In this document: positions 35,161 to 42,984 of the stretch, piece after piece
Position numbering within the stretch: position 1 is the first letter of the stretch
Layout: each line of letters begins with the position of its first letter
NCBI RefSeq assembly: GCF_963259705.1
Contig: NC_081840.1
Location: 100,112,626 to 100,176,625, forward strand
DNA: 64,000 nt
Reading direction: 5' to 3'
Source of the DNA: Myotis daubentonii
Taxonomy: Eukaryota > Chordata > Mammalia > Chiroptera > Vespertilionidae
Notes under the pieces: model-generated
What the model was told of the DNA's origin: nothing
Database searches by the model: none
The model's input: the letters and a program-made list of their open reading frames with translations, nothing else
Program-made: the position numbers and the translations under genes

Positions 35161-35352
35161 CAGTGGTTCTCAAACTTCCTAATCCCACGACCCTTTAATA
35201 CAGTTCCTCATGTTGTGCTGACCCCCCAACCATAAAATTATTTTCGTTGCTACTTCATAACTGTAATTTTGTTACTGTTATGAATCGTAATGTAAATACT
35301 GATATGCAGGATGTATTTTCAGGGGTTGCAATCCACAGGTTGAGAACCACTG
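35161..35352. mobile_element. SPIN/URR1-like hAT MITE
   Basis: 192-bp element with termini CAGTGGTTCTCAA and TTGAGAACCACTG and a perfect 8-bp duplication CCTTTGGG (35153-35160, 35353-35360). The internal sequence (ACGACCCTTTAATACAG, TTCGTTGCTACTTCATAACT, CAGGATGTATTTTCAGG) matches my memory of the hAT family that includes the horizontally transferred SPIN elements. The exact subfamily is not resolvable here. Confidence 0.9.
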
Positions 35353-36225
35353 CCTTTGGGGGTTGCTTTTTCCCCCCTTATTTTTGCTTTGCTGAAGGGT
35401 TCTGTTGCCGAGTTGAGCAAGGCCTGAGCTGTGGGGCAGCCTTGTCAGGAGTGTAGCACACCCTGACAGTCAAGGATGGTCTTGGGGTATTGGGAGGCCC
35501 GGCCACACAGGTCAGCAATAACCCTGCAAGCTCCGTGATTCAGAGGTTGGTCCGGTTGCCCGGGAGACATGGCCACTGATAGTTAGGGGCTGGCTGGGGT
35601 ATCTGTGAGACGTGGCTGGCAGGAGCTGTGGACGCCAAAGTCAGGGCTGGCTGGCGTGTCCTGGAGGTGCAGCCAGTAAGAGCTGTGCACAGGAGCATGT
35701 GCAGTCAGTGCTGGCTTAGGTTCCTGGGAGGTGCGGCGGGGGGAGGGGGAGCCCTGTGTGCCAACAGTCAGTGTTGGCTCGGGTGCCCAGGAAGCACGGC
35801 CAGGGGGAGCCCTGTATACTGACAGTTCTGGTGCGGGTGCCTTGGAAGCGTGGCCAGTGGGAGTCCTGCACGTCGACAGTCAGGGGTGGCTTGGGAAGCA
35901 TGGGACCAATTCCCAGTGGTGGGTAGGCAGGAAGGGAATGCTCTCCAAGACTCACAGGAGCCTGAGACCAGTGTTTGTGGGTCTGCAGCTGTGGTAGCAG
36001 GTCTTTGTCCAGAGTGGCTATAGGGTTTTGGTTTTTGTCAGAGGCCAGTCTGGGTGGTGTTGAGGCTGAGATCCTATTCAGAGCAGCTCTTCCCTTCAAG
36101 ATGGCGTGATTTCTGTGCCAGGGCTGCCGCAGGGGAGTGCTTGCAGCAGTAGTGAGGGCTCCCCATCTACGAGAGCCCGGAGAGCCCAGTCCTCCAGCCC
36201 CAGAAAGTCTTGCAGGATCTAACTG

Positions 36226-36227
<2 letters not shown>

Positions 36228-36265
<38 letters not shown>

Positions 36266-36275
36266 GCGCGCGCGC
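36228..36275. repeat. (CA)n(CG)n microsatellite in L1 5' UTR
   Basis: About 17 CA units followed by about six CG units within the L1-delta 5' UTR. Alternating purine-pyrimidine of this length can form Z-DNA (established). The other L1s in the window have short CA tracts at the same place (about 29751 and 16132). Confidence 0.85.
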
Positions 36276-36371
36276 ATCTACACAGTCCCCTTTCGCTCCC
36301 TCCCTTTCTCACACTCCCTTTCTCCTTGCCATCCTGCCGGCTGCCATCTTTCTTTTGTCCTTTAATATTTT

Positions 36372-37010
36372 ATTTAGGATTTTTATATTAGTGATCACCA
36401 GTGAGACTGAATTCATGAGCGTGTGTGTGTGTGTGTGTGTATGCGTGTGTGTGCTCTTTCTCAAATTTAACTTTACTGTTATTATGTTGGCTTTGTAAAA
36501 TTTAGGCCTCTTTAATTTTCTTCTCTCTTTAAAAAGCAGCAGAATTAAAAGTCCCTTGAAGATCTGAAGAAATTCAGCTGGTAAAACATTACCGCTTTTT
36601 GAGTGGTTAACTATTTGATAGTTTCCTAAATTTATTCTATGGTCTGTCTACCTTTGATCTCTTTCTTATAACTATAAATTCCATAAAATAATAAATATAG
36701 TTATAGTCATTTACATTTTCCTATAAGAAGTTATTTAATCCAGGTTTTCAAATGTATTAGCTTAGACTTGTACAAAATATTTATAAATGAAGTTTTTACA
36801 TTCCTTTGTAGTTACTTCTCTATATGCATTTTAATGCTGAATATTTGTGCTACTTACTTTTTTCTGGGATTAAGAGGGCTGGAAACTTATCAATTTCATT
36901 GATTCTATAAAGATCTGGTTATTGGATTGATTTAGTAATTATATGACTCAGTTCTGTATTCATATTTTTAATCTCATCTTCAGTTTTTACTTTGGTTTGT
37001 CATACTTCCT
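36372..37010 (-). mobile_element. old L1 relic, right part of second nest
   Basis: Continuation of the 23056-24295 relic after L1-delta: antisense RT/EN-linker region with TTTAGGATTTTTATATTAGTG, GAAACTTATCAATTTCATTG and GTATTCATATTTTTAATCTC landmarks. It contains a (TG)n tract at about 36420-36453. Strongly diverged. Confidence 0.65.
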
Positions 37011-37211
37011 GTATTCCATAACTAACAAGTTACATAAAAAACATCCTTTTTATAAATGCAGATTGTATCTATGAAGGAAATATTAGTTATTGGTTATCTA
37101 GTGTGAATTGTGTCAGTCCAGATACTTTCCTCCTATACATAAAAGAACCACCTATTCCTAGGATTGCATTTAGTTTAATCTGATAAGAACTTTGCTTTTT
37201 AATTGCTTCAT

Positions 37212-37272
37212 CTACTTCTTTGTGAGTTATACTAACTCTGGCCGAAATTAACTCACTGAGTTAGTGGGAGTT
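37212..37272 (+). repeat. 60-bp direct repeat, copy A
   Basis: Begins CTACTTCTTTG and ends CTCACTGAGTTAGTGGGAGTT. It matches 37961-38020 with about three substitutions and one 1-bp gap. The surrounding sequence does not match between copies. Confidence 0.85.
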
Positions 37273-37960
37273 AATAAGGCAGGGAAAGGACAAGGTAATT
37301 TGGGATAGCTCTTGTTTGAGGCATATAGACAGAAGACCTGTGGAGATTAGGGAAAAGGCCAGAACAAGAATGAAATAGTACCAAAGACAAATCCCATAAA
37401 CACTTAGTAATTTTTGTGTAATGAGAGAGGGGAGAAAATTAAAACTGGGATTCTTTTCATGATGGCAACCCTCTTCTCTGCCTTTGCCTTATCAGTGTTC
37501 ATTCTATTAATAGCTTGTAACTGAAGGTATTAAAAAACACTTACCCTTTTGCAGGGGTAAATTTCAGAATCATTGACTTCTTTGGAGTTATAATAAGTGA
37601 AATTATTTTGGAAATGTAAAAAGAAAAAGACTGTGATTGTTGTTTAATTTAATAGGCACCCTAGATTAAGAAAGATTTTACATAGAGGATTAAAAGAACT
37701 CCCTGCCCCAAATTTGGTGAACTGTTAGTATTTTTTAAAATCCTAATATGTTAATAGCTCTTGGACCTCTCTGAAAATCATTATGATGCCTATTTTTAAA
37801 GGAATTAAATTAAAAATTAGATAATATGCACATTTTATGTTATTATATTATGTAGTACATTAAGTATGTATATTACTACCTCATAATATTTATTATACAG
37901 TAATATTATATATGTTAGGTCAAATGCAAAATTAAAAAATATTTACAGTAGGTGTAGTAC

Positions 37961-38020
37961 CTACTTCTTTGAGAGTTATACTAACACTGGCCAAATTAGC
38001 TCACTGAGTTAGTGGGAGTT
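37961..38020 (+). repeat. 60-bp direct repeat, copy B
   Basis: Partner of 37212-37272, separated by 688 bp. Their high similarity in otherwise unique DNA suggests either recent segmental duplication or two copies of an unrecognised repeat end. Confidence 0.85.
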
Positions 38021-38309
38021 TTTGGACAACATAATCTCCCCTTTCCTGGAGGGTTATTTGCCAGAGTTTTCTCTGAACCTATGAATTGTCAAAAGACTTC
38101 TTTCCATTTTATGTGCTAATTTACAAAAGTTTTTTGTCTCTTTATCATGGCAGTTTTGTCTTTATCTCCCTGAATTATCAGTAATACTTCTTAAGTATAC
38201 TGACTTATTTCTTCACTCAGAAAAAGAGAGGTTGGCCCTACATTCAATTCAACAAATAATTCTATATTACTGTGTGGAAGCCTAGACTCTGTTCAAGAAA
38301 AGAAAATTT

Positions 38310-38542
38310 GCCGAAACCGGTTTGGCTCAGTGGATAGAGCGTCGGCCTGTGGACTGAGAGGTCCCGGGTTCGATTCCGGTCAAGGGCATGTACCTGGGTT
38401 GCGGGCATATCCCCAGTGGGGGATGTGCAGGAGGCAGCTGATCAATGTTTCTCTCTCATCGATGTTTCTGACTCTCTATCTCTCTCCCTTCCTCTCTGTA
38501 AAAAATCAATAAAATATATTTTAAAAAATCATTAAAAAAATT
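38310..38542 (+). mobile_element. VES-type SINE, well preserved
   Basis: Head GCCGAAACCGGTTTGGCTCA, A box TGGCTCAGTGG, B box GGTTCGATTCC, then the GGGGGATGTGCAGGAGGCAG block, pyrimidine-rich stretch and A-rich tail. It is the least diverged VES copy in the window, with recognisable Pol III internal promoter boxes. Confidence 0.93.
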
Positions 38543-38736
38543 ATATATATATAATATTTTATATATATACACACACACATACACACATACACTGAGTGGC
38601 CAGATTAATACGACCACCTGATGTTTGTAGGCAAATTAGCTATAATTTCCCACTGAAGTTGCTAGAGAGCCAGACCATTATAAATAGGGAAGCATGTTGT
38701 TTACCAAGACAGTAGAAGTGATTTTTTTCTGAAGAT

Positions 38737-39563
38737 ATGGGTAAAAAATGTGATTTAACAGCCTTTGAACATGGGATATATTTGAAATTGAGTGGCCAGA
38801 TTATTATGACTACCTGACGTTTGTAGGCAAATTAGCCGTACACTGCATCTGCATCGTATGGGATATGGAAGCCGAAGGCCTGTTCGAACACCTTTGCTGT
38901 CTGTAGTTACCAAGATTAAACGTCTCCAGTTCGCACAGGACCACAAGGATTGGACAGTCGAGCATTGGAAAAAAGTCATATGGTCCGATGAATCCAGTTT
39001 CCAATTGCATCATGCAGATGGCAGAGTGAGAATTTGGAGGAAACAGCATGAAAGCATGCACCCCACATGCATGAGTACAACCCTCAAGCTAGTGGGGGCA
39101 GTGTTATGGTTTGGGGCATGTTTCCTGGCATGATTTGGGCCCTTTAATTTGTGTGGAACAATGTCTGAATAGCACAACATACCTAAGTATCGTTGCTGAT
39201 CAGGTTCATCCTATCATGTTGATGGCGTATCCCAATGGAGATGGCTTCTTCCAACAAGACAATGCGCCATGCCACGGTGCTCGTATTGTGCAGGAGTGCT
39301 TTCAAGAACATAAGGGAGACTTTACCTTGCTTAGGTGGCGCCCACAATCACCAGATCTCAATCCAATTGAGCATTTGTGGGAGGAAGTTAAAAGAGCCAT
39401 CAGGCAGCTGGTTCCACAACCATCAAATCTCACAGAACTGGACAGTGCTATTCATCAGGCATGGTGTCAGATTCCTTGTATCACCTTTCAACATCTCGTG
39501 GAGTCAATGCCAAGAAGAATCGCCACAGTATTGAAGGCAAAAGGTGGCCCAACGAGGTACTGA
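38737..39563 (+). pseudogene. Tc1-like (DD36E-type) transposase pseudogene
   Basis: Cut-and-paste transposase. The ATG at 38737 gives MGKKCDLTAFEHGIYLK, then the frame enters a misplaced terminal-repeat fragment (38788-38836), so most of the N-terminal paired-like DNA-binding domain is missing. Sequence resumes MGYGSRRPVRTPLLSVVTKI, with the first catalytic Asp in KKVIWSDESSFQL (38858-39133). After a frameshift near 39115 it continues to a natural stop at 39561-39563: FFQQDNAPCHGARIV and SPDLNPIEHLWEEVKRAI. I count exactly 36 residues between the Asp of QQDN and the Glu of IEHLW. Inactive. Confidence 0.92.
38788..38836 (+). repeat. misplaced internal copy of the Tc1 terminal repeat
   Basis: TTGAGTGGCCAGATTATTAT through GGCAAATTAGC repeats the first 49 bases of the element's left end (38590-38638) in the same orientation, in the middle of the transposase N-terminus. 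It replaces coding DNA rather than simply adding to it. Confidence 0.88.
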
Positions 39564-39595
39564 TGTGGTGGTCATAATAATCTGGCCACTCAGTG

Positions 39596-39661
39596 TGTGT
39601 ATGTGTATATCCACACATACACACACACACATATATACATATATATATGTACATACACACA

Positions 39662-39687
<26 letters not shown>
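39596..39687. repeat. CA/TA microsatellite
   Basis: Mixed (TG)n, (CA)n and (TA)n between the Tc1-like element and the next Helitron, ending with about 15 CA units. Confidence 0.85.
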
Positions 39688-39697
<10 letters not shown>

Positions 39698-40359
39698 AAA
39701 GAGAACCATGCAAATTAACCATCCCTCTGCGATGCCCAGGAGCAACACCCACCAGCCAATAAGGAGTGAGTATGCAAATTAACCTGACAAAGATGGCAGG
39801 TTAATTTGGATACACAGGCACTGGGGGTGGGGCAGGTACTTCCTCCGCATCACCAAGGTGACGCTGGGGAAGTTCCAGCCCCACGGCTGCTTGCTCGTGC
39901 ATGGGCACCAAGGAGCCAGGGGCGGGGGGACACTGGCTGACACCGAGGAGCTGGGGGCAGGGCAGCAGCTTCCCCTGTGTCGCCATGGCGACACTGTGGA
40001 AGTTCCCGCCCTGTGGCAGCTTACAGGCACCAGGGAGCTGGGGCGGAATGGTGCACACAGGCGCCAGGGAGCTGGGGTCGGGGTGGCATGCACAGATGCC
40101 AGGGAAGCTCCGGCTCCACTGGAGTGCATGCATGGGTGCCGGGAGAGGTTCTCGCTCTGCTGCTTCTTGCATACACGCTGGTGCCAAAAGGCCTGTGTCC
40201 CCAGGACAGGCATCCTCAGGAGCCAGGACACCCCAAGCCTGTAGGCCTGCACCTAAGCCCGGAGTGGCCAGGGTCCCGGAATGTCACAGAGGGTGCACAT
40301 CAGGCTGAGGGGACTCCCCCCCAACCCCCATGCATGAATTTCGTGCACCAGGCCCCTAG
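39688..40359 (+). mobile_element. non-autonomous Helitron, cluster member 1
   Basis: Degenerate 5' end (TAGTAAAAGAGAACCATGCA) and clear 3' end: GCATGAATTTCGTGCACCAGGCCCCTAG with host T at 40360. The GC-rich interior (a GCCAGGGAGCTGGGG motif recurs) keeps frames open without any recognisable domain. It abuts the truncated second Tc1 copy. Confidence 0.85.
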
Positions 40360-40544
40360 TTATTATCAAAGGCTGTTAAATCGCATTATTTACCCATATC
40401 TTCAGAAAAAAATCTCTTCTACTGTCATAGTAAACAACCTGCTTCCTTATTTATAATGGTCTGGCCCTCTAGCAACTTCAGCATGAAATCATAGCTAATT
40501 TGCCTACAAACGTCAGGTGGTCATAATAATCTGGCCACTCAGTG
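40360..40544 (-). mobile_element. second Tc1-like element, 5' end only
   Basis: On the minus strand this reads CACTGAGTGGCCAGATTATT from 40544 through the same 5' untranslated sequence as 38590-38770, including ATGGGTAAATAATG and AACAGCCTTTG, and stops where the Helitron ends at 40359. TA follows at 40545-40546. The remaining ~800 bp of this copy is absent. Confidence 0.88.
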
Positions 40545-40548
40545 TATA

Positions 40549-40768
40549 TCTATAATAATAAAAGCGTAATATGCTAATTAGACCAAATATCCTTCTGGAC
40601 ATCCTTCTGTCCTCTTGGCAAAAGCCAAGACTGTGAGGGAAGCCCAGGTCCCGAGTGCCTGATGATGACTGGAGGGAAGCCTGTGTCCTAGGTGCCAGAG
40701 GGAAGCTGGTGCTGGCAGCTGGGGACAGAAGGCCTACTCTTGCACAAATTTTGTGCATTGGGCCTCTA

Positions 40769-40769
<1 letters not shown>
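40549..40769 (+). mobile_element. non-autonomous Helitron, cluster member 2
   Basis: Starts TCTATAATAATAAAAGCG, ends GCACAAATTTTGTGCATTGGGCCTCTAA (CTAG mutated to CTAA), host T at 40770. Only 221 bp. Confidence 0.88.

Positions 40770-40840
<71 letters not shown>
40770..40840. repeat. (TA)n(CA)n microsatellite
   Basis: About 22 TA followed by about 11 CA units, between two Helitrons. Confidence 0.9.
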
Positions 40841-40842
<2 letters not shown>

Positions 40843-41352
40843 TAATAAAAGACAAACATGCAAATTGCTTTGCTACGCCTTAAGCCACGACCCCAGCCAA
40901 TCAGAGTGACTATATGCAAATTAACCCAACCAAGATGGCAGCTGGCAGCCACAGAGCAGGAGCAAGCATTAGGCTTGGTTGCCCCAATGATGGAGGAAGC
41001 CAACTTCCCGCCAGCTGCGGCTGGCTCTGAGCTCCACTCAAAGCAACAAACTTTCAATTATAGAAGGTAAATAAACCCCAGAATAAAAAAATAGAAAAGG
41101 AGAGGCTGGGAGCTTCCTTCGTCGGGGGAGGGGGGGGGGCTTGGCCAGCCTGAAAACGGCCCTCAGCCCCTCACCCAGACTGGCCAGGCACCCCAGTGGG
41201 GACCCCCAACCTGAAGGGGATGTGACCACCCTGCAAACACCCATCAGCCCCTCACCCAGGCTGGTCAGGCACCCCAGCGGGACCCCCCGACTCTAATCCA
41301 GGACACCCTTCAGGGCAAACCAGCTGGCCCCCACCCGTGCACCAGGCCTCTA
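40841..41352 (+). mobile_element. non-autonomous Helitron, cluster member 3
   Basis: 5' end ACTAATAAAAGACAAACATGCAA, 3' end CACCCGTGCACCAGGCCTCTA immediately followed by the next Helitron. Its sequence (AAGATGGCAGCTGGC, CAGAATAAAAAAATAG, the CTGGCCAGGCACCCCAGTGG block) is shared in complement with the Helitrons at 50880-52256 and 52257-54538, so all three belong to one subfamily. Confidence 0.85.
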
Positions 41353-41778
41353 TCCTATATAATAAAAGGGTAATATGCAAACCGACCCTAACAGCAGAAC
41401 GACTGAGAATGACTGGTCACTATGACACACCCTGACCACCAGGGGGCAGATGCTCAATAGAGGAGCTGCCCCTGGGTAGTCAGCGTGCTCCCACAGGGGG
41501 AGTTCTGCTCAGCCACAAGCCAGGCTGATGGCTGCCAGTACAGCAGTGGTGGTTGGAGCCTCTCCCACCTCCTCAGCAGTGCTAAGGATGTCCAACTGCA
41601 GCTTAGGCCTGCTCCTTTCTGTCAATTGGACATCCCCCGAGGGCTCCCGGACTGCCAGAGGGATGTCTGATTTCCAGCTTAGGCCCAATCCCCCAGGGGT
41701 CCCAGACTGGGAGAGGGCCCAGGCCGGGCTGAGGGACTCCCCCACCCCCACAAGTGCACAAATTTTTGTGCACCGGGC

Positions 41779-41783
<5 letters not shown>
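41353..41783 (+). mobile_element. non-autonomous Helitron, cluster member 4
   Basis: Starts TCCTATATAATAAAAGGG directly at the previous element's end; carries ACTGACCACCAGGGGGCAGA-type core and ends GCACAAATTTTTGTGCACCGGGCCTCTA. It is closely related to the Helitron at 44149-44607. Confidence 0.9.

Positions 41784-41837
<54 letters not shown>
41784..41837. repeat. (TA)n microsatellite
   Basis: About 27 TA units directly after the Helitron 3' end. Confidence 0.95.
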
Positions 41838-41841
<4 letters not shown>

Positions 41842-42151
41842 TTTTTGTCCTAACTGATGTTGAAGAATAATGGAATACTTATTCAGTGTCTCTACCTTTA
41901 TCTTCATATTTCAGAGCCTTTGTGCCTAAGTTGTTTTCAGCATAGTGTAAATGTGTAAAATATCCACTCCTTAATCAATCTGTAATCCCAATACTCTGGA
42001 GAACATGACTCAAACTGTATTTGTTTTTCTAAATTTTTCTTAAATTATGACAGTAGGTATTCCGATGTATATGGGACATTTGGTTTGAAGCAGTCTGATA
42101 GTTTTTAAGGAATAGTCTTATGTCTTTTCCTAAAAGCGATTTTATCTTTCT

Positions 42152-42347
42152 GTTTTTAAAATATATTTGTATTAATTCCAGAGAGGTAGGGAGAGGGTGA
42201 GAGAGATAGAAACATAAATGTTGAGATAGAATCATTAATCGGCTGCCTCCTGCATGCCCCTTACTGGAGATGGAGCCCACAATGTGACTGGGAATTGGAC
42301 CATGTTTATAAGTCTGTGCTCAACTACTGAACCACACCAGCTGGGCA
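42152..42347 (-). mobile_element. VES-type SINE, antisense
   Basis: Complement of GCCCAGCTGGTGTGGTTCAG through GCATGCAGGAGGCAGCCGAT and the pyrimidine block. It is flanked by GATTTTATCTTTCT (42138-42151) and GATTTTGTCTTTCT (42348-42361), 13 of 14 identical. Confidence 0.93.
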
Positions 42348-42517
42348 GATTTTGTCTTTCTTTTCTATCATGCAGATAAGTGTGTGTTTGGGAGTCCGGT
42401 AGGAATGAGTATGACATAGTTAAGCATGTGTTAATGGCATGATATAAACAGAACTTCTCCTCTGGAAAGAAAGAAAAGCCTTTATACACCCAAAATCATT
42501 GAAACATGGCTTTAGTC

Positions 42518-42575
42518 CAGCCATGGGCAAACTACGGCCCGCGGGCCAGATCCGGCCCGTTTGAAATGGATAAAA

Positions 42576-42615
<40 letters not shown>

Positions 42616-42755
42616 CCATACCCTTTTATGTAATGATGTTTACTTTGAATTTATATTAGTTCACACAAACACTCCATCCATGCTTTTGTTCCGGCCCTCC
42701 GGTCCAGTTTAAGAACCCATTGTGACCCTCGAGTCAAAAAGTTTGCCCACCCCTG
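42518..42755. mobile_element. hAT MITE with expanded internal A-tract
   Basis: Termini CAGCCATGGGCAAACT and GTTTGCCCACCCCTG (imperfect inverted repeat) and a perfect 8-bp duplication CTTTAGTC (42510-42517 and 42756-42763). The interior has GGCCCGCGGGCC near one end and a run of about 35 A (42577-42613). Confidence 0.92.
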
Positions 42756-42984
42756 CTTTAGTCAGTAGCTTTAATCAGCACTTGCCACAGTTATCACTTG
42801 ATAGGAATCAAAGACCTGAAAGTGAAAATTTCCCCCTCTTCCTCTCCTCTGTTGCTCAGTCTCTTCCCTTATGCAGTTCAATTCACTACTCAGAGCTACA
42901 GTAAAGAGTGTGTGGTGGAGTTTCCTATTTATAAAGCATTTAGATTATCTTATTCTTAATGACTGAAGAATGTATTACTATTGG

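Larger units (their letters stand above)
24307..36360 (-). mobile_element. L1-delta, full-length L1 with nested insertions
   Basis: Minus-strand L1: 3' UTR at 24307-24574, ORF2 spread over 25314-25473, 29861-30846 and 31597-34300, ORF1 about 34329-35000, 5' UTR to the GGCTGCCATCTTTC complement near 36340. TTTAATATTTT is duplicated at 24296-24306 and 36361-36371, within an old L1 relic. Insertions are Helitron 24575-25313, L1-epsilon 25474-29847, Helitron 30847-31595 and hAT 35161-35352. The 5' UTR carries a (CA)n(CG)n tract at 36228-36275. Confidence 0.9.
37011..38309. other. unique intron sequence with a 60-bp direct duplication
   Basis: No transposon recognised. Two near-identical 60-61-bp segments lie at 37212-37272 and 37961-38020, listed separately. 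Confidence 0.5.
38590..39595 (+). mobile_element. Tc1/mariner transposon with D-36-E transposase
   Basis: Ends are inverted repeats CACTGAGTGGCCAGATTA and its complement; TA precedes the left end (38588-38589), and the right flank is TG in a CA/TA tract, probably a decayed TA. It encodes one transposase pseudogene. An extra terminal-repeat fragment sits inside it at 38788-38836. Spacing of the last two catalytic residues fits the DD36E (Incomer-type) group rather than classical Tc1. Confidence 0.92.

Noticed and set aside
38310..38400. tRNA gene
   Set aside because: A and B boxes are present, but no complete cloverleaf; it is the head of a VES SINE. The same applies to 23147, 48634 and 63695.
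39596..39687. Regulatory element or origin in the CA/TA tract
   Set aside because: Only simple repeat is visible; no motif supports a function.
39779..40456. Overlapping frames of 128-159 codons on both strands
   Set aside because: GC-rich Helitron interior; some continue into the adjoining Tc1 remnant, so they are chance.
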